A DNA stretch of 64,000 bases from the NCBI GenBank assembly GCA_016218765.1, contig JACRCZ010000147.1, forward strand, positions 62,001-126,000, in the 5' to 3' direction. Below are positions 8,968-17,008 of the stretch, piece by piece. The stretch comes from Deltaproteobacteria bacterium (lineage in GTDB: Bacteria > Myxococcota_A > Polyangia > DRWM01 > JAAZOP01). The notes below the pieces were generated by a model. It was not told the DNA's origin. It ran no database searches and saw only the letters and a list, made by a program, of their open reading frames with translations. The position numbers were made by a program, and so were the translations under genes. Position 1 is the first letter of the stretch; every line of letters starts with the position of its first letter.

Positions 8968-10475
8968 CGCCACCGCGCTGCGAGCGCGATCCACGCCAGG
9001 AGGGACAGGTTTCCGTCGGAGCCGCCGGCGGCGCGGCAGTCGCAGCCGGAGCCGCCGGCGATGCCCGGGGGCGCCTGGTATTCGCAGCGGCCGTCGGCGG
9101 TGCACTCGTGCTGGAGCGGGCAGTCGCCGCACGAGCCGCCGCAGCGGTCGTCGCCGCACTCGCGTTCCGCGCAGTCGGGCGGGCACGGGAGGCACCCGGC
9201 CTCGTCGCATCCCCACTCGCACTCGCGGCACGCGGCGCCGTCGGCGACCAGGACGCACCCCGCGGACGGCGTGCAGGTCTCCGACGCGGTCCACGGGCTC
9301 CAGCCGACGTTGTCCTCGGTGCACTCGCCGCCCATCCCGGTGCAGCGTTTCGGACCCTCGCGGCGTTCGATGGTCGCGCCGCAGCTCGCGGAGGTGCACC
9401 GTTCCTGGACCACGGTCTCCTCGCCGCAGGTCGTGTCGGCGGGGAGGAAGCGGCATCCGTCGCAGCACTCGCCCTCCGCGCAGTCGCAGCCGCAGACCGC
9501 GCCGCCGGCGCAGCGTTCCTCGGTCGCGGTGCACGTCTCGGTGTCACCGCAGTCGAGCAGGACCTCCCACGGTTTCCACGGGCCCGGCGCTCCGACGCAG
9601 TCCGCGCTCTCGCCGGGGCACATGCGGTCGCGGGTGCGCACCGCCAGGTCCTGGCCGCAGGCCCGGCCCCACGGACAACCGACCTCGCGGTCCCGATCGA
9701 TCTCGCACGCGTAATCGGGGGGTCGGAACGCGCCCAGCGCGCTGCAGCACGGTCCCGTGGAGCAGTCCGCGCCGCCCGGGACGCTGGTGACGGCGCAGTG
9801 GTTGAAGGCCTCGTCGAAGCCCTTGACGTGCACCGCGTAGTCCCAGGTGTTGTACAGACGCATCGTGCGATCGGCGTCGTCGTAGCCGACGACCAGGACG
9901 ACGTGGTTGCCGCCGCCCTCCGGGTAGTAGCCGTAGTACACCGGCCGCCAGCCGTTGATTTCGGTCACCACGTCGTCTTCCCAGCTCAGCCAGTCGTGGT
10001 CGTAGAACGCGAACGAGTAGCCCAGGTCCGACGTGTACCCCTCGAGCAGGCCGCGGTCCTCGGCGCAGAAGAACCAGAAGAACAGGCCGCTGCTGCTCCC
10101 CTCGCACGAAGCACCGCCGAAACGGTCGAACAGCGCCTGGGTCGCGGCGCGGTAGGCCGCCGGGTCGTCGGCGTCCCCCCCCGGCAGCAGCCGTTCCCAG
10201 GGTCCGCCGCCGCCGTGATCGTAGTCGTCCCAGTAGCCCAGCAGCATCCCCATGCTCGTCGCCCAGCAGGCGCAGTCCGGGCAGGCGTCGTTCCCGGCGC
10301 AGGACGCGCAGCATGCGGACCCCTGCGTGTGCGGCGGCAGGATCTCCGTGATCGTCGTCGAGTCCGCGTCGCGCAGGAAGCGCGGCGCCGCGACCGCGAC
10401 GGCAGCGGAGGACGAGACGAGCAGGGCGACGGCGACGGCACCGGACGCGCGGCGCGTCAAGCGGCCGGCGCTCAC
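8910..10475 (-). CDS. Secreted C39-like cysteine protease with Cys-rich region and MYXO-CTERM-like tail
   Basis: A signal peptide (hydrophobic stretch ending AVAVAAP) precedes a papain-like C39_2 domain, with nucleophile segment ACWATSMGMLLGYW and NHVVLVVGYD holding the His. A long Cys-rich stretch follows, with many CxxxC patterns. The C-terminus has GSGCDCRAAG, a hydrophobic stretch and WRQRRR, which resembles the MYXO-CTERM sorting signal of Myxococcota. Fourteen residues follow the Arg cluster, more than usual, and fall in the overlap with the PilZ gene. The GTG start overlaps the stop of the upstream lipoprotein gene as GTGA, so the two are probably translationally coupled. Confidence 0.75.
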   Translation of the reverse strand: MSAGRLTRRASGAVAVALLVSSSAAVAVAAPRFLRDADSTTITEILPPHTQGSACCASCAGNDACPDCACWATSMGMLLGYWDDYDHGGGGPWERLLPGGDADDPAAYRAATQALFDRFGGASCEGSSSGLFFWFFCAEDRGLLEGYTSDLGYSFAFYDHDWLSWEDDVVTEINGWRPVYYGYYPEGGGNHVVLVVGYDDADRTMRLYNTWDYAVHVKGFDEAFNHCAVTSVPGGADCSTGPCCSALGAFRPPDYACEIDRDREVGCPWGRACGQDLAVRTRDRMCPGESADCVGAPGPWKPWEVLLDCGDTETCTATEERCAGGAVCGCDCAEGECCDGCRFLPADTTCGEETVVQERCTSASCGATIERREGPKRCTGMGGECTEDNVGWSPWTASETCTPSAGCVLVADGAACRECEWGCDEAGCLPCPPDCAERECGDDRCGGSCGDCPLQHECTADGRCEYQAPPGIAGGSGCDCRAAGGSDGNLSLLAWIALAARWRQRRRSAPGRHWRELRDVT

Positions 10476-11458
10476 GGCGTCCCTCCGTCGAACGTCCACG
10501 TCCACAGCGCCGCCTGGGCCCGCACGGCCCCCGCGGGATCGGACGCGTGCCGCACGGCGACGCCGGTCCGCCACGCGTGCAGCGCCTCGGCCGGCTCGAA
10601 CCGCCAGCCAAGCGCCGCCGGCTCGACCCGCCGGCCCGCGTGATGACTGAAGAGGAACGGTCCCGATGGGCCGTCGTAGGCCACGACCTCGACCAGTCCG
10701 CCCGCGTCCCCGGCCGGGTGGATCGCCGTCGGCCGCGTGCGTGGCGCGGGCGCGTCGGCCGGCAGGCGCTCCGGCGTGAGCAGCCAGAACGGCAGTCCCC
10801 CCAGGCCGTCGCGGATCGGGTGCTGGAACGACCAGGCGGAGACGACCAGCGTGAAGAAGTGCGCGGCGCTGCGGCGCGTCCGTTCGCGCAGGACCGGCCC
10901 ATCGACGCGTCCCGCGGCGCCGAGCGCCGTGTCGACGTCGTTCGCGATGCGCCGCGCCTCGGCGGCGAGGTCCGCGTACGAGCGACAGGCGTCGAGATCG
11001 GTGAGCACGTACTCGCGGCCGACGACGTTCCCGCCGCCGTCCAGCCAGGGGAGGGCAAGGCAGACGTGCGCCGGTCCGGCCAATTCACCGCTGCCGTCCA
11101 CCCAGCGCACCGCGTAGCGCTCCGTGACGGCATCGGGCACGGCGAAGCGCCGCAGGACGCCCGGGTCGGCGAGGCGCGACTCCGGGAGCAGGAGGACGTC
11201 GTCGTCGAGCCCGGCGAACGCGGCGCCGAAAGACGCGGAGGACGCGGGGTCGGGCGTCGGGGTGCTCGACGCGGCGCGCGGCCCGTCGGCCCGCAGCGCC
11301 CTTCCGTTTCCGCTCGCGGGCGCTTCTTCCCGAGGGCAGGCGGCGAGGAGAACGACGATCGGGACCGCGATCGCCGCGATCGCGTGGCGTCGATCACGGC
11401 GCCCGCCCCGCAGGCAGGCAGCGGGGCGGCAATCCTCCGGCGCCCTCCGGCCTCGCAT
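10472..11458 (-). CDS. Lipoprotein of unknown function, coupled to the C39-like protease
   Basis: This is a 328-residue protein with a long basic n-region, a hydrophobic segment and lipobox LLAAC, followed by a Ser/Thr/Pro-rich linker and a domain of about 250 residues with only two Cys. I do not recognise the domain. The start is uncertain: the ATG at 11458 has a weak ribosome binding site, and a GTG six bases upstream is equally possible. Its TGA overlaps the GTG of the protease gene, which implies the two proteins are made together and may act on the same surface process. Confidence 0.62.
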   Translation of the reverse strand: MRGRRAPEDCRPAACLRGGRRDRRHAIAAIAVPIVVLLAACPREEAPASGNGRALRADGPRAASSTPTPDPASSASFGAAFAGLDDDVLLLPESRLADPGVLRRFAVPDAVTERYAVRWVDGSGELAGPAHVCLALPWLDGGGNVVGREYVLTDLDACRSYADLAAEARRIANDVDTALGAAGRVDGPVLRERTRRSAAHFFTLVVSAWSFQHPIRDGLGGLPFWLLTPERLPADAPAPRTRPTAIHPAGDAGGLVEVVAYDGPSGPFLFSHHAGRRVEPAALGWRFEPAEALHAWRTGVAVRHASDPAGAVRAQAALWTWTFDGGTP

Positions 11459-11659
11459 CCCTGTCACCGCGCCGTTGCCCACGCGATCCTCCCGCAATGC
11501 GCGAAACGATACCGGCGCCGCGACCGTCCGGCAAGGCCGACTTCGGGTCGACTTCGGTGCGCCTTGTCTCCGTCTTGTCCCCGTTTGACTTCCCTCCTCC
11601 GCTCTTGCGACCATCCCCTGGCGCGGGCGGCGGGGGGAGAGCCGCGCAGGGAGGTGCCG

Positions 11660-12046
11660 ATGCCGACGTGGGGTGAGATCCAGGAATACGCGCGCACGAA
11701 GTACAAGCTGGCCAAGGACGAGGAACACTGGTTCTCGCTCGTGTTCGCCTACGACAACGAGCGCCGGCAGCTCGTCCGGGTCAAGCACTTCAAGGCCTTC
11801 GACCAGGACTGGCTCGACTTCTCCTCGGCGTGCTGCAAGAACGACGAGATGTCCCCCGTGGTGGCGCTGAAGAAGAACAACGACTTTGCCGTCGGCGCCA
11901 TCTGCCTGGACGGCGAGGTCTACGTCTTCAAGTACACCGTCCCGCTCAAGAACCTCGACATCGAGGAGTTCGAGCTGCCGCTGCACGTCGTCGCTTCGAC
12001 CGCGGACCAGCTCGAGGGCCAGTTCGCCGCACAGGACAAGTTCTAG
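11660..12046 (+). CDS. Small protein resembling YbjN/secretion-chaperone folds; related to C-terminal domain of the facing caspase-like protein
   Basis: The 128-residue protein starts at an ATG with a good AGGGAGGTGCCG site. It has no signal peptide or membrane segment. Predicted order by eye is one helix, several strands and a C-terminal helix (LPLHVVASTADQLEGQF), as in YbjN or CesT-type chaperones; this is a fold-level impression. EEHWFS near residue 21 and VASTADQLEG at the end parallel EEPHWVS and VATLADRLEG of the protein encoded at 12106-13266, 60 bases away and convergent. It may therefore be a free copy of that effector's regulatory domain. Function is otherwise unknown. Confidence 0.6.
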   Translation: MPTWGEIQEYARTKYKLAKDEEHWFSLVFAYDNERRQLVRVKHFKAFDQDWLDFSSACCKNDEMSPVVALKKNNDFAVGAICLDGEVYVFKYTVPLKNLDIEEFELPLHVVASTADQLEGQFAAQDKF

Positions 12047-12083
12047 GCCGAGCGGTCGAGCGGCCGAGCGGTCGAGCGGTCGC
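12047..12083. repeat. GAGCGGTC/GAGCGGCC tandem repeat between convergent genes
   Basis: Four degenerate eight-base units of the type CGAGCGGT fill the short space between the convergent small protein and caspase-like genes. The complement (GCTCGACCGCTCG) recurs at 24974-25076. No U-tract terminator is visible. Confidence 0.7.
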
Positions 12084-12105
12084 GGGGCCGGGCGCCCGGG
12101 CCGGC

Positions 12106-13266
12106 TTACGCGCGGTCGATGCCGAAGATGCGGCCCTCCAACCGATCGGCCAGGGTGGCGACCTGGAAGACGAGGGCCGCGAGGTCCTGATCGCGCACGC
12201 GCGCGATCGGCAGGAAGCCCTGCACGACGATCCGCGGCATGTCCGTGCCGCTCTTGACCAGCGCGACGCGCGCGTAACCCGGCCCGCCGAAGCCCCCCAA
12301 CAGCGCCTGCGGCTCGACCACCGCCGTGAGCTCCCCGACGTCGGACTCCGCCCCCAGCATCGGCTCGCCCTCGCAGTACGGCTCCGCGGACTCGACGACG
12401 AAGACCTTCACGCCCTGCCAGCGCTTCTCCGCCAGCGGCACGTCCACGCTCACCCAGTGCGGCTCCTCTCTCGTCTTCGCCCCGAGCATCTCGACCACGG
12501 TCCGCAGCCGGTCCGGCACGTTCCCCAGCCGCCCGGACTCCGCCGCGTCCGCCACCGGCGCGTAGGCCACGCCGGCGTCCCCCGGGACCGGCGTGTCCGC
12601 CAGGATGTAGCGCCGGATCAGATCGTCCAGATCCGTCTCCGTGTCCGCGCGGCTCTGGAGGAACTCGACCGCGCGGTCGATCGTCACCGGACGGCCCCAG
12701 CCGACGACCAGCGGCCTGCCGCCCAGCGCCCCGCGCCACTTGCGCGAGCGCGACCCGACGTAGCACGAGGCGAACACCACCAGCCGCAGGCCGGGCGACA
12801 CCCTCGCCGGATCGAGGTCCTCGGGCACGACGTGGCCGCCGTCGCAGGTCTCGACCGAGCCGTCCTCGCCACCGTGGGCGCTCCAGTAGACGCCCGCCGG
12901 GACGAGCCCCCGGACTCCCTCCCCTTCGCCGGCGACCGCGTCGAGGAAGTCCTGACGCGTGGCCTGCGGATCGACGACCACCTTGTAGCCGGCGTTGCGC
13001 AGCACCTCGACGTCGTCGCCGAGCTGTTCCGTCTCGCGCTGCAGGAACCCCTGGTCGCGGTCGCTGTGGATCTTGAACCCGAACAGGAAGAGGAACGACT
13101 TCCCGGTGCCGATGCCCTGCCCCGACGGCTCGTGGACGACCCGCCTGGTCGGATCGTCGGTCCTCGCGCCTGCCGTCCACACCTTCGGTCCGGGGCGACC
13201 CTCCTTCCCCTTCGCCGCCCAGGCCGCCGGCAGCTTCACCTCGGGCTTGCCCTGATCGTCCGCCAT
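12106..13266 (-). CDS. Caspase-like (clan CD) protein with C-terminal YbjN-like domain
   Basis: The 386-residue protein starts at an ATG with a very strong GGAGGAGGAGGC site. Residues 55-205 follow the caspase/CHAT pattern: a strand near FLFLFGF, a helix and strand with VLRNAGYKVVV and ATRQDFLDAV, then GVYWSAHGG with His131, and LRLVVFASCYVG with Cys168, a plausible catalytic dyad. Residues 255-386 form a second domain that parallels the small facing protein (EEPHWVS, VATLADRLEG). There is no signal peptide. In the family, caspase-like enzymes cleave proteins in regulated proteolysis, cell death or anti-phage defence. The role here is inferred. Confidence 0.62.
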   Translation of the reverse strand: MADDQGKPEVKLPAAWAAKGKEGRPGPKVWTAGARTDDPTRRVVHEPSGQGIGTGKSFLFLFGFKIHSDRDQGFLQRETEQLGDDVEVLRNAGYKVVVDPQATRQDFLDAVAGEGEGVRGLVPAGVYWSAHGGEDGSVETCDGGHVVPEDLDPARVSPGLRLVVFASCYVGSRSRKWRGALGGRPLVVGWGRPVTIDRAVEFLQSRADTETDLDDLIRRYILADTPVPGDAGVAYAPVADAAESGRLGNVPDRLRTVVEMLGAKTREEPHWVSVDVPLAEKRWQGVKVFVVESAEPYCEGEPMLGAESDVGELTAVVEPQALLGGFGGPGYARVALVKSGTDMPRIVVQGFLPIARVRDQDLAALVFQVATLADRLEGRIFGIDRA

Positions 13267-13350
13267 TGCCTCCTCCTCCCTTGGCCGCCGTCGCTCCACG
13301 GCCGGTGGCCGGATGCTATCCAACGCCGCCCGCCGACTTCAACGCCGGTC

Positions 13351-13380
13351 ACTCCCCCGCACTCCCCCCGCACTCCCCCT
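13351..13380. repeat. CCGCACTCC tandem repeat
   Basis: Three units of the form ACTCCCCCCGC occupy the gap before nadA. It belongs to the same simple-repeat family as 22261-22335. Confidence 0.75.
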
Positions 13381-13416
13381 TGCACCGCCCCGCGCTCATG
13401 CCTATCTTGCGCCCCG

Positions 13417-14349
13417 ATGAACGCGAGTCCCATGCCGGACACGCCGCGGGATCTCGTCGCCCGGATCAACCGGTTGCGCCGGGAGCGCCGCGCCGTGATT
13501 CTCGCGCACAACTACCAGCTCGGCGAGGTCCAGGACGTCGCCGACTTCACCGGCGACTCGCTCGACTTGAGCCGCAAGGCGGCCGCGACGGACGCCGAGG
13601 TGATCGTCTTCTGCGGCGTGCACTTCATGGCCGAGACGGCAAAGATCCTTTCGCCGCGCAAGACCGTGCTCCTGCCCGATCCCGCTTCCGGGTGTCCGAT
13701 GGCCGACATGATCGACGGCCCCGCGTTGCGAAAGCTGAAGACCGAGCACCCGGGCGCGGCGGTCGTCTGCTACGTCAACAGCTCCGCGGAGGTGAAGGCC
13801 GAGTGCGACGTCTGCTGCACGTCGGCCAACGCCGACAAGGTCGTCGCCTCGATCCCGGCCGATCGCGAGGTCCTCTTCGTCCCCGACAAGTTCCTCGGAG
13901 GCCACGTGCAGCGCAAGCTCGGGCGGCCGATGACGCTGTGGCCGGGCTTCTGCCCGACCCACGCGCGGATCCTCCCGGAACACGTCGAGCGGCGGAGGCG
14001 GGAGCACCCCGGCGCCGTCGTCCTGGCGCATCCCGAGTGCCGGGCCGAGGTCTCGGCGATGGCCGACGCGGTGCTCTCGACGAGCGGCATGTTGCGCTTC
14101 GCGCGGGAGAGCGAGGCCCGTGTCTTCATCGTCGCGACCGAGGTCGGACTGCTCCACCGCCTGCAGCTCGACAGCCCCGCCAAGACGTTCGTTGCGGCGA
14201 CCGAGCAGGCGGTCTGCCCCAACATGAAGCGCAACACGCTGGAGAAGGTGCTGTGGGCCCTCGAGGAGCTGCGGACCCCGATCGAGGTGCCCGAGGACGT
14301 GCGCGCCCGCGCCGAAACCTCCCTCCAGAGGATGCTCGACGTCCGATGA
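13417..14349 (+). CDS. nadA: Quinolinate synthase
   Basis: This 310-residue enzyme condenses iminoaspartate with dihydroxyacetone phosphate to quinolinate for NAD synthesis, using a [4Fe-4S] cluster. Family motifs are AHNYQ near the start, FCGVHFMAETAKIL, CYVNSSAEVKAECDVCCTSANA, WPGFCPTHA, HPEC and EQAVCPNMKRN, so the three cluster Cys regions are intact. I start at the ATG of MNASPMPD; a second ATG five codons later is also possible. The TGA overlaps the ATG of larE. No nadB or nadC is in the window. Confidence 0.93.
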   Translation: MNASPMPDTPRDLVARINRLRRERRAVILAHNYQLGEVQDVADFTGDSLDLSRKAAATDAEVIVFCGVHFMAETAKILSPRKTVLLPDPASGCPMADMIDGPALRKLKTEHPGAAVVCYVNSSAEVKAECDVCCTSANADKVVASIPADREVLFVPDKFLGGHVQRKLGRPMTLWPGFCPTHARILPEHVERRRREHPGAVVLAHPECRAEVSAMADAVLSTSGMLRFARESEARVFIVATEVGLLHRLQLDSPAKTFVAATEQAVCPNMKRNTLEKVLWALEELRTPIEVPEDVRARAETSLQRMLDVR

Positions 14350-15305
14350 CGAAGCGACGCGCCGCCGACCCGCCTACCCTGAGCCTGTCGAAGGGTCCGC
14401 CTGCCTGCCCTGAGCCCGTCGAAGGGCCGCCCGCCGCCCGCCGCCCGTCGACCGCCGAATCCAAGTACGCCCGGGTGCTCGAGGCCCTGCGCGGGCTGCC
14501 CGGAGCCGTCGTCGCCTTCTCCGGCGGCGTCGATAGCTCGCTGCTGCTCCGAGCCGCCAAGGATGCGCTCGGCGAGAGGGTCCTGGCCGTCACCGCCCGC
14601 TCGCCGACCTACACCGCCTCCGAGGAGGCGTGCGCGAGCGAAGTCGCCCGGCTGCTCGGCGCCGCCCACCGGGTGATCGAGACCGACGAGCTGGACGATC
14701 CCGAGTTCCGGATGAACCCGCCGACCCGCTGCTTCGCGTGCAAGCGTGAGCTGTTCGCCAAGCTGCGCCAGCTCGCGGTCGCCCAGGGCGGCTGGGAGGT
14801 GCTGGAGGGCGCGAACGCCGACGACCGACGCGACTACCGCCCGGGCCGTCGCGCCGCGCACGAGGCGCGCGTCCTGAGTCCGCTCGCCGCGGCGGAGCTC
14901 ACCAAGGCCGAGATCCGCGAGCTGGCGCGCGCGCGCGACCTGCCGAACTGGGACGCGCCAGCCCAGGCCTGTCTCGCCTCGCGGCTGCCGTACGGGGTGG
15001 AGATCACCCCCGAGCGGCTGGAGCGGATCGGAAAGGCGGAGGCGGCGCTGCGGGCGCTCGGCTTCGTCATCGTCCGCGTCCGCGACCACGGGGACGTCGC
15101 GCGGCTCGAGCTCCGGGTGGATGACCTCCCGCGGCTCCTCGAGCCGCACGTGCGCGAGGCGGTGGTTCGCGCGACGAAGGACGCCGGCTTCGTGTACGTC
15201 GCGCTGGACCTCGAGGGCTACCGCACCGGCGCGATGAACGAGGTGCTGGCGGGGGAGGGCGCGGAGAGACGGAAACCACAGATGGACACGGATGAACACA
15301 GATAG
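14346..15305 (+). CDS. larE: LarE-like ATP-dependent sacrificial sulfur transferase
   Basis: The core has the PP-loop motif FSGGVDSSLLL (about residues 59-69) and the family segments NPPTRCFACKREL and AQACLASRLPYG. In LarE, a Cys in the latter segment donates its sulfur to the nickel-pincer cofactor precursor. larA, larB and larC are absent here, so the true acceptor may differ. The first 38 residues are not part of the family core: they include two in-frame copies of the CCCTGAGC repeat, giving LSLSKG and CPEPVEG. The last residues (KPQMDTDEHR) come from a second repeat. The start overlaps nadA and the end overlaps bioB. Confidence 0.85.
   Translation: MTKRRAADPPTLSLSKGPPACPEPVEGPPAARRPSTAESKYARVLEALRGLPGAVVAFSGGVDSSLLLRAAKDALGERVLAVTARSPTYTASEEACASEVARLLGAAHRVIETDELDDPEFRMNPPTRCFACKRELFAKLRQLAVAQGGWEVLEGANADDRRDYRPGRRAAHEARVLSPLAAAELTKAEIRELARARDLPNWDAPAQACLASRLPYGVEITPERLERIGKAEAALRALGFVIVRVRDHGDVARLELRVDDLPRLLEPHVREAVVRATKDAGFVYVALDLEGYRTGAMNEVLAGEGAERRKPQMDTDEHR
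14377..14426. repeat. Two copies of the CCCTGAGC-type repeat inside the larE N-terminus
   Basis: Copies at 14377-14395 and 14408-14426 differ in three central bases and lie in the frame of larE, before its PP-loop domain. They add residues such as SLSKG and PEPVEG that are not part of the LarE fold. Confidence 0.85.
15273..15303. repeat. AACCACAGATGGACACGGAT-type repeat at the larE-bioB junction
   Basis: This 31-base element of ACAGAT/GGATGA units supplies both the last codons of larE and the start codon of bioB. A degenerate copy lies at 22206-22229. The pattern is a known simple repeat of environmental bacterial genomes and is AT-richer than its surroundings. Confidence 0.8.
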
Positions 15306-16260
15306 GGGAGGAATCTCGCGGCGGGAGGCGCTGGAGCTGCTGCGGGTCGAGGGCCCGGAGCTGTACGAGCTGCTGGCGCGTGCGGGACGGGTGCGGCACG
15401 AACGGCGCGGGGACGAGGTCGCCTTGTGCTCGATCGTCAACGCGCGCAGCGGGCATTGCGGGGAGGACTGCGCGTTCTGCGCGCAGTCGTCGCGGGCCAA
15501 GGCAGCGATCGAGACGTATCCGCTGCTCGGGGTGGAGCGGATGGTCGGCGCCGCACGGGACGCGGCCGCGAACGGCGCCGCCTGCTTCAGCATCGTGACC
15601 TCGGGCCGCGCGCTGGGGAAGAGGGACCTCGGCGCCGTCGCGAAGGCGCTCTCCAGGATCGGGCGGGAGCTGCCCGTCCGGCCGTCCGCGTCGCTCGGGC
15701 TGCTCGACACGGAGGCGCTCCGGCGCCTGCGGGATGCCGGGCTGCGGCGGCTGCACCACAACCTGGAGACGGCCCAAAGCTTCTTCCCCGCGATCTGCAC
15801 GACGCGCCGGTGGTCGGATTCCGTCGATGCGATCCGACGGGCCAAGGAAGCCGGGCTGGAGACGTGCTGCGGTGGGATCTTCGGCATGGGCGAGGCGCCG
15901 GCGCAGCGGGTCGAGCTGCTGGCCGCGGTCCGCGAGGTCGATCCGGACTCGGTGCCGCTCAACTTCCTCAACCCGATCCCGGGCACTCGATTGGGAGGCC
16001 TGCCGCCGATGCCGGCGCTCGACGCGCTCAAGGTCGTGGCCGTCGCGCGGCTGATGATGCCGGCGAAGGAGATCCGGGTGTGCGGCGGGCGCGAGCGCGT
16101 GCTGGGGGACCTGCAATCGTGGATCTTCCTCGCCGGCGCCGACGGCATGATGGTCGGCGGCTACCTGACGACGATCGGACGGCCGGTCGAGGCCGATCTG
16201 CGGATGATCGCCGACCTCGGCCTCCGCGTCGCTCCGGGGGCCCGGCCATCCGTGCGGTAG
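15292..16260 (+). CDS. bioB: Biotin synthase
   Basis: The 322-residue protein inserts sulfur into dethiobiotin by radical SAM chemistry. It has NARSGHCGEDCAFCAQSS, whose CxxxCxxC binds the SAM cluster, and later SVPLNFLNPIPGT, ICVCGGRE-like RVCGGRE and MMVGGYLTT, all typical of BioB. Length is normal. The ATG lies inside a dispersed repeat and overlaps the end of larE by 14 bases, so the first six codons are probably recent. No other bio gene is nearby. Confidence 0.93.
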   Translation: MNTDRGGISRREALELLRVEGPELYELLARAGRVRHERRGDEVALCSIVNARSGHCGEDCAFCAQSSRAKAAIETYPLLGVERMVGAARDAAANGAACFSIVTSGRALGKRDLGAVAKALSRIGRELPVRPSASLGLLDTEALRRLRDAGLRRLHHNLETAQSFFPAICTTRRWSDSVDAIRRAKEAGLETCCGGIFGMGEAPAQRVELLAAVREVDPDSVPLNFLNPIPGTRLGGLPPMPALDALKVVAVARLMMPAKEIRVCGGRERVLGDLQSWIFLAGADGMMVGGYLTTIGRPVEADLRMIADLGLRVAPGARPSVR

Positions 16261-16375
16261 GGGAGGGGTCGGCCGCAGGGCGATTCCTCCCGTGTCGACT
16301 TCGAACTCGCGCGTGGACGTACTACAGTCCGACGCACGGGGCACCGTCACGGGGGTGTGGAAGGAAGGAGCACGC

Positions 16376-16975
16376 ATGTCGCTGACGTACCTGATTCACC
16401 GGCCGGCGACCTCCATCGCGGAGATCGCCGAGTATCTCGACCGGCTGTCGCCCGATCACCGCTGGCACGAAGTGCGGCAGCTCGGCGGGTCCGACCAGGC
16501 GCGCCTGTACGAGCTGGCCGAGTCCGCGCCGCCCATCACGCTGGAGCACTTCGCGCCGCCCGATCGTCCGGACCTGCGCGAGGTGATCCACGACGGCAAG
16601 AACACGCTGCCCGTGTTCCAGACCTTCCAGAAGCGCTTCACGCGGCCCGGCGACGGCTCGGCCCGCCTCTTCGGCTACAACGAGGGCGTCACGCGCGCGC
16701 TGCTCGGCCCCGGCTACTTCGTCGTCCACGCGACCGCCGGCAACGCCGATTGGGAGCGGCGCGGCGCGATCGTGGTCGACTACTTCCTGGAGCCGAACGG
16801 GCCGGTCGCGCCGGGCTGGCCGAAGGTCGTCCCCAACAGCCAGGGATTGCAGATGCTGGTCTACCAGGGCACGCGCGACTTCATGCGCCGCGTCTCCCGG
16901 CACGTCAGCATCGGAGCCGCGTACAAGGGCGAGAAGAAGCTCGGCGCCTACTTCGCGCTCTGCCGGCAGGACTGA
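16376..16975 (+). CDS. Conserved-looking protein of unknown function between bioB and mnmA
   Basis: The 199-residue protein starts at an ATG behind AAGGAAGGAG. It has no signal peptide, no membrane segment and a single Cys near the C-terminus. Landmarks are HDGKNTLPVFQTFQKRF, LFGYNEG, YFVVHAT and VPNSQGLQMLVYQGTRDFMRR, with evenly mixed helices and strands suggesting one soluble domain. I do not recognise the family. Spacing to mnmA is 33 bases, so co-transcription with mnmA is likely, which hints at a link to tRNA or sulfur metabolism but does not show it. Confidence 0.65.
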   Translation: MSLTYLIHRPATSIAEIAEYLDRLSPDHRWHEVRQLGGSDQARLYELAESAPPITLEHFAPPDRPDLREVIHDGKNTLPVFQTFQKRFTRPGDGSARLFGYNEGVTRALLGPGYFVVHATAGNADWERRGAIVVDYFLEPNGPVAPGWPKVVPNSQGLQMLVYQGTRDFMRRVSRHVSIGAAYKGEKKLGAYFALCRQD

Positions 16976-17008
16976 GCGCTGGAGCGCGCCCCCGCCGGTG
17001 CCGGAGCC

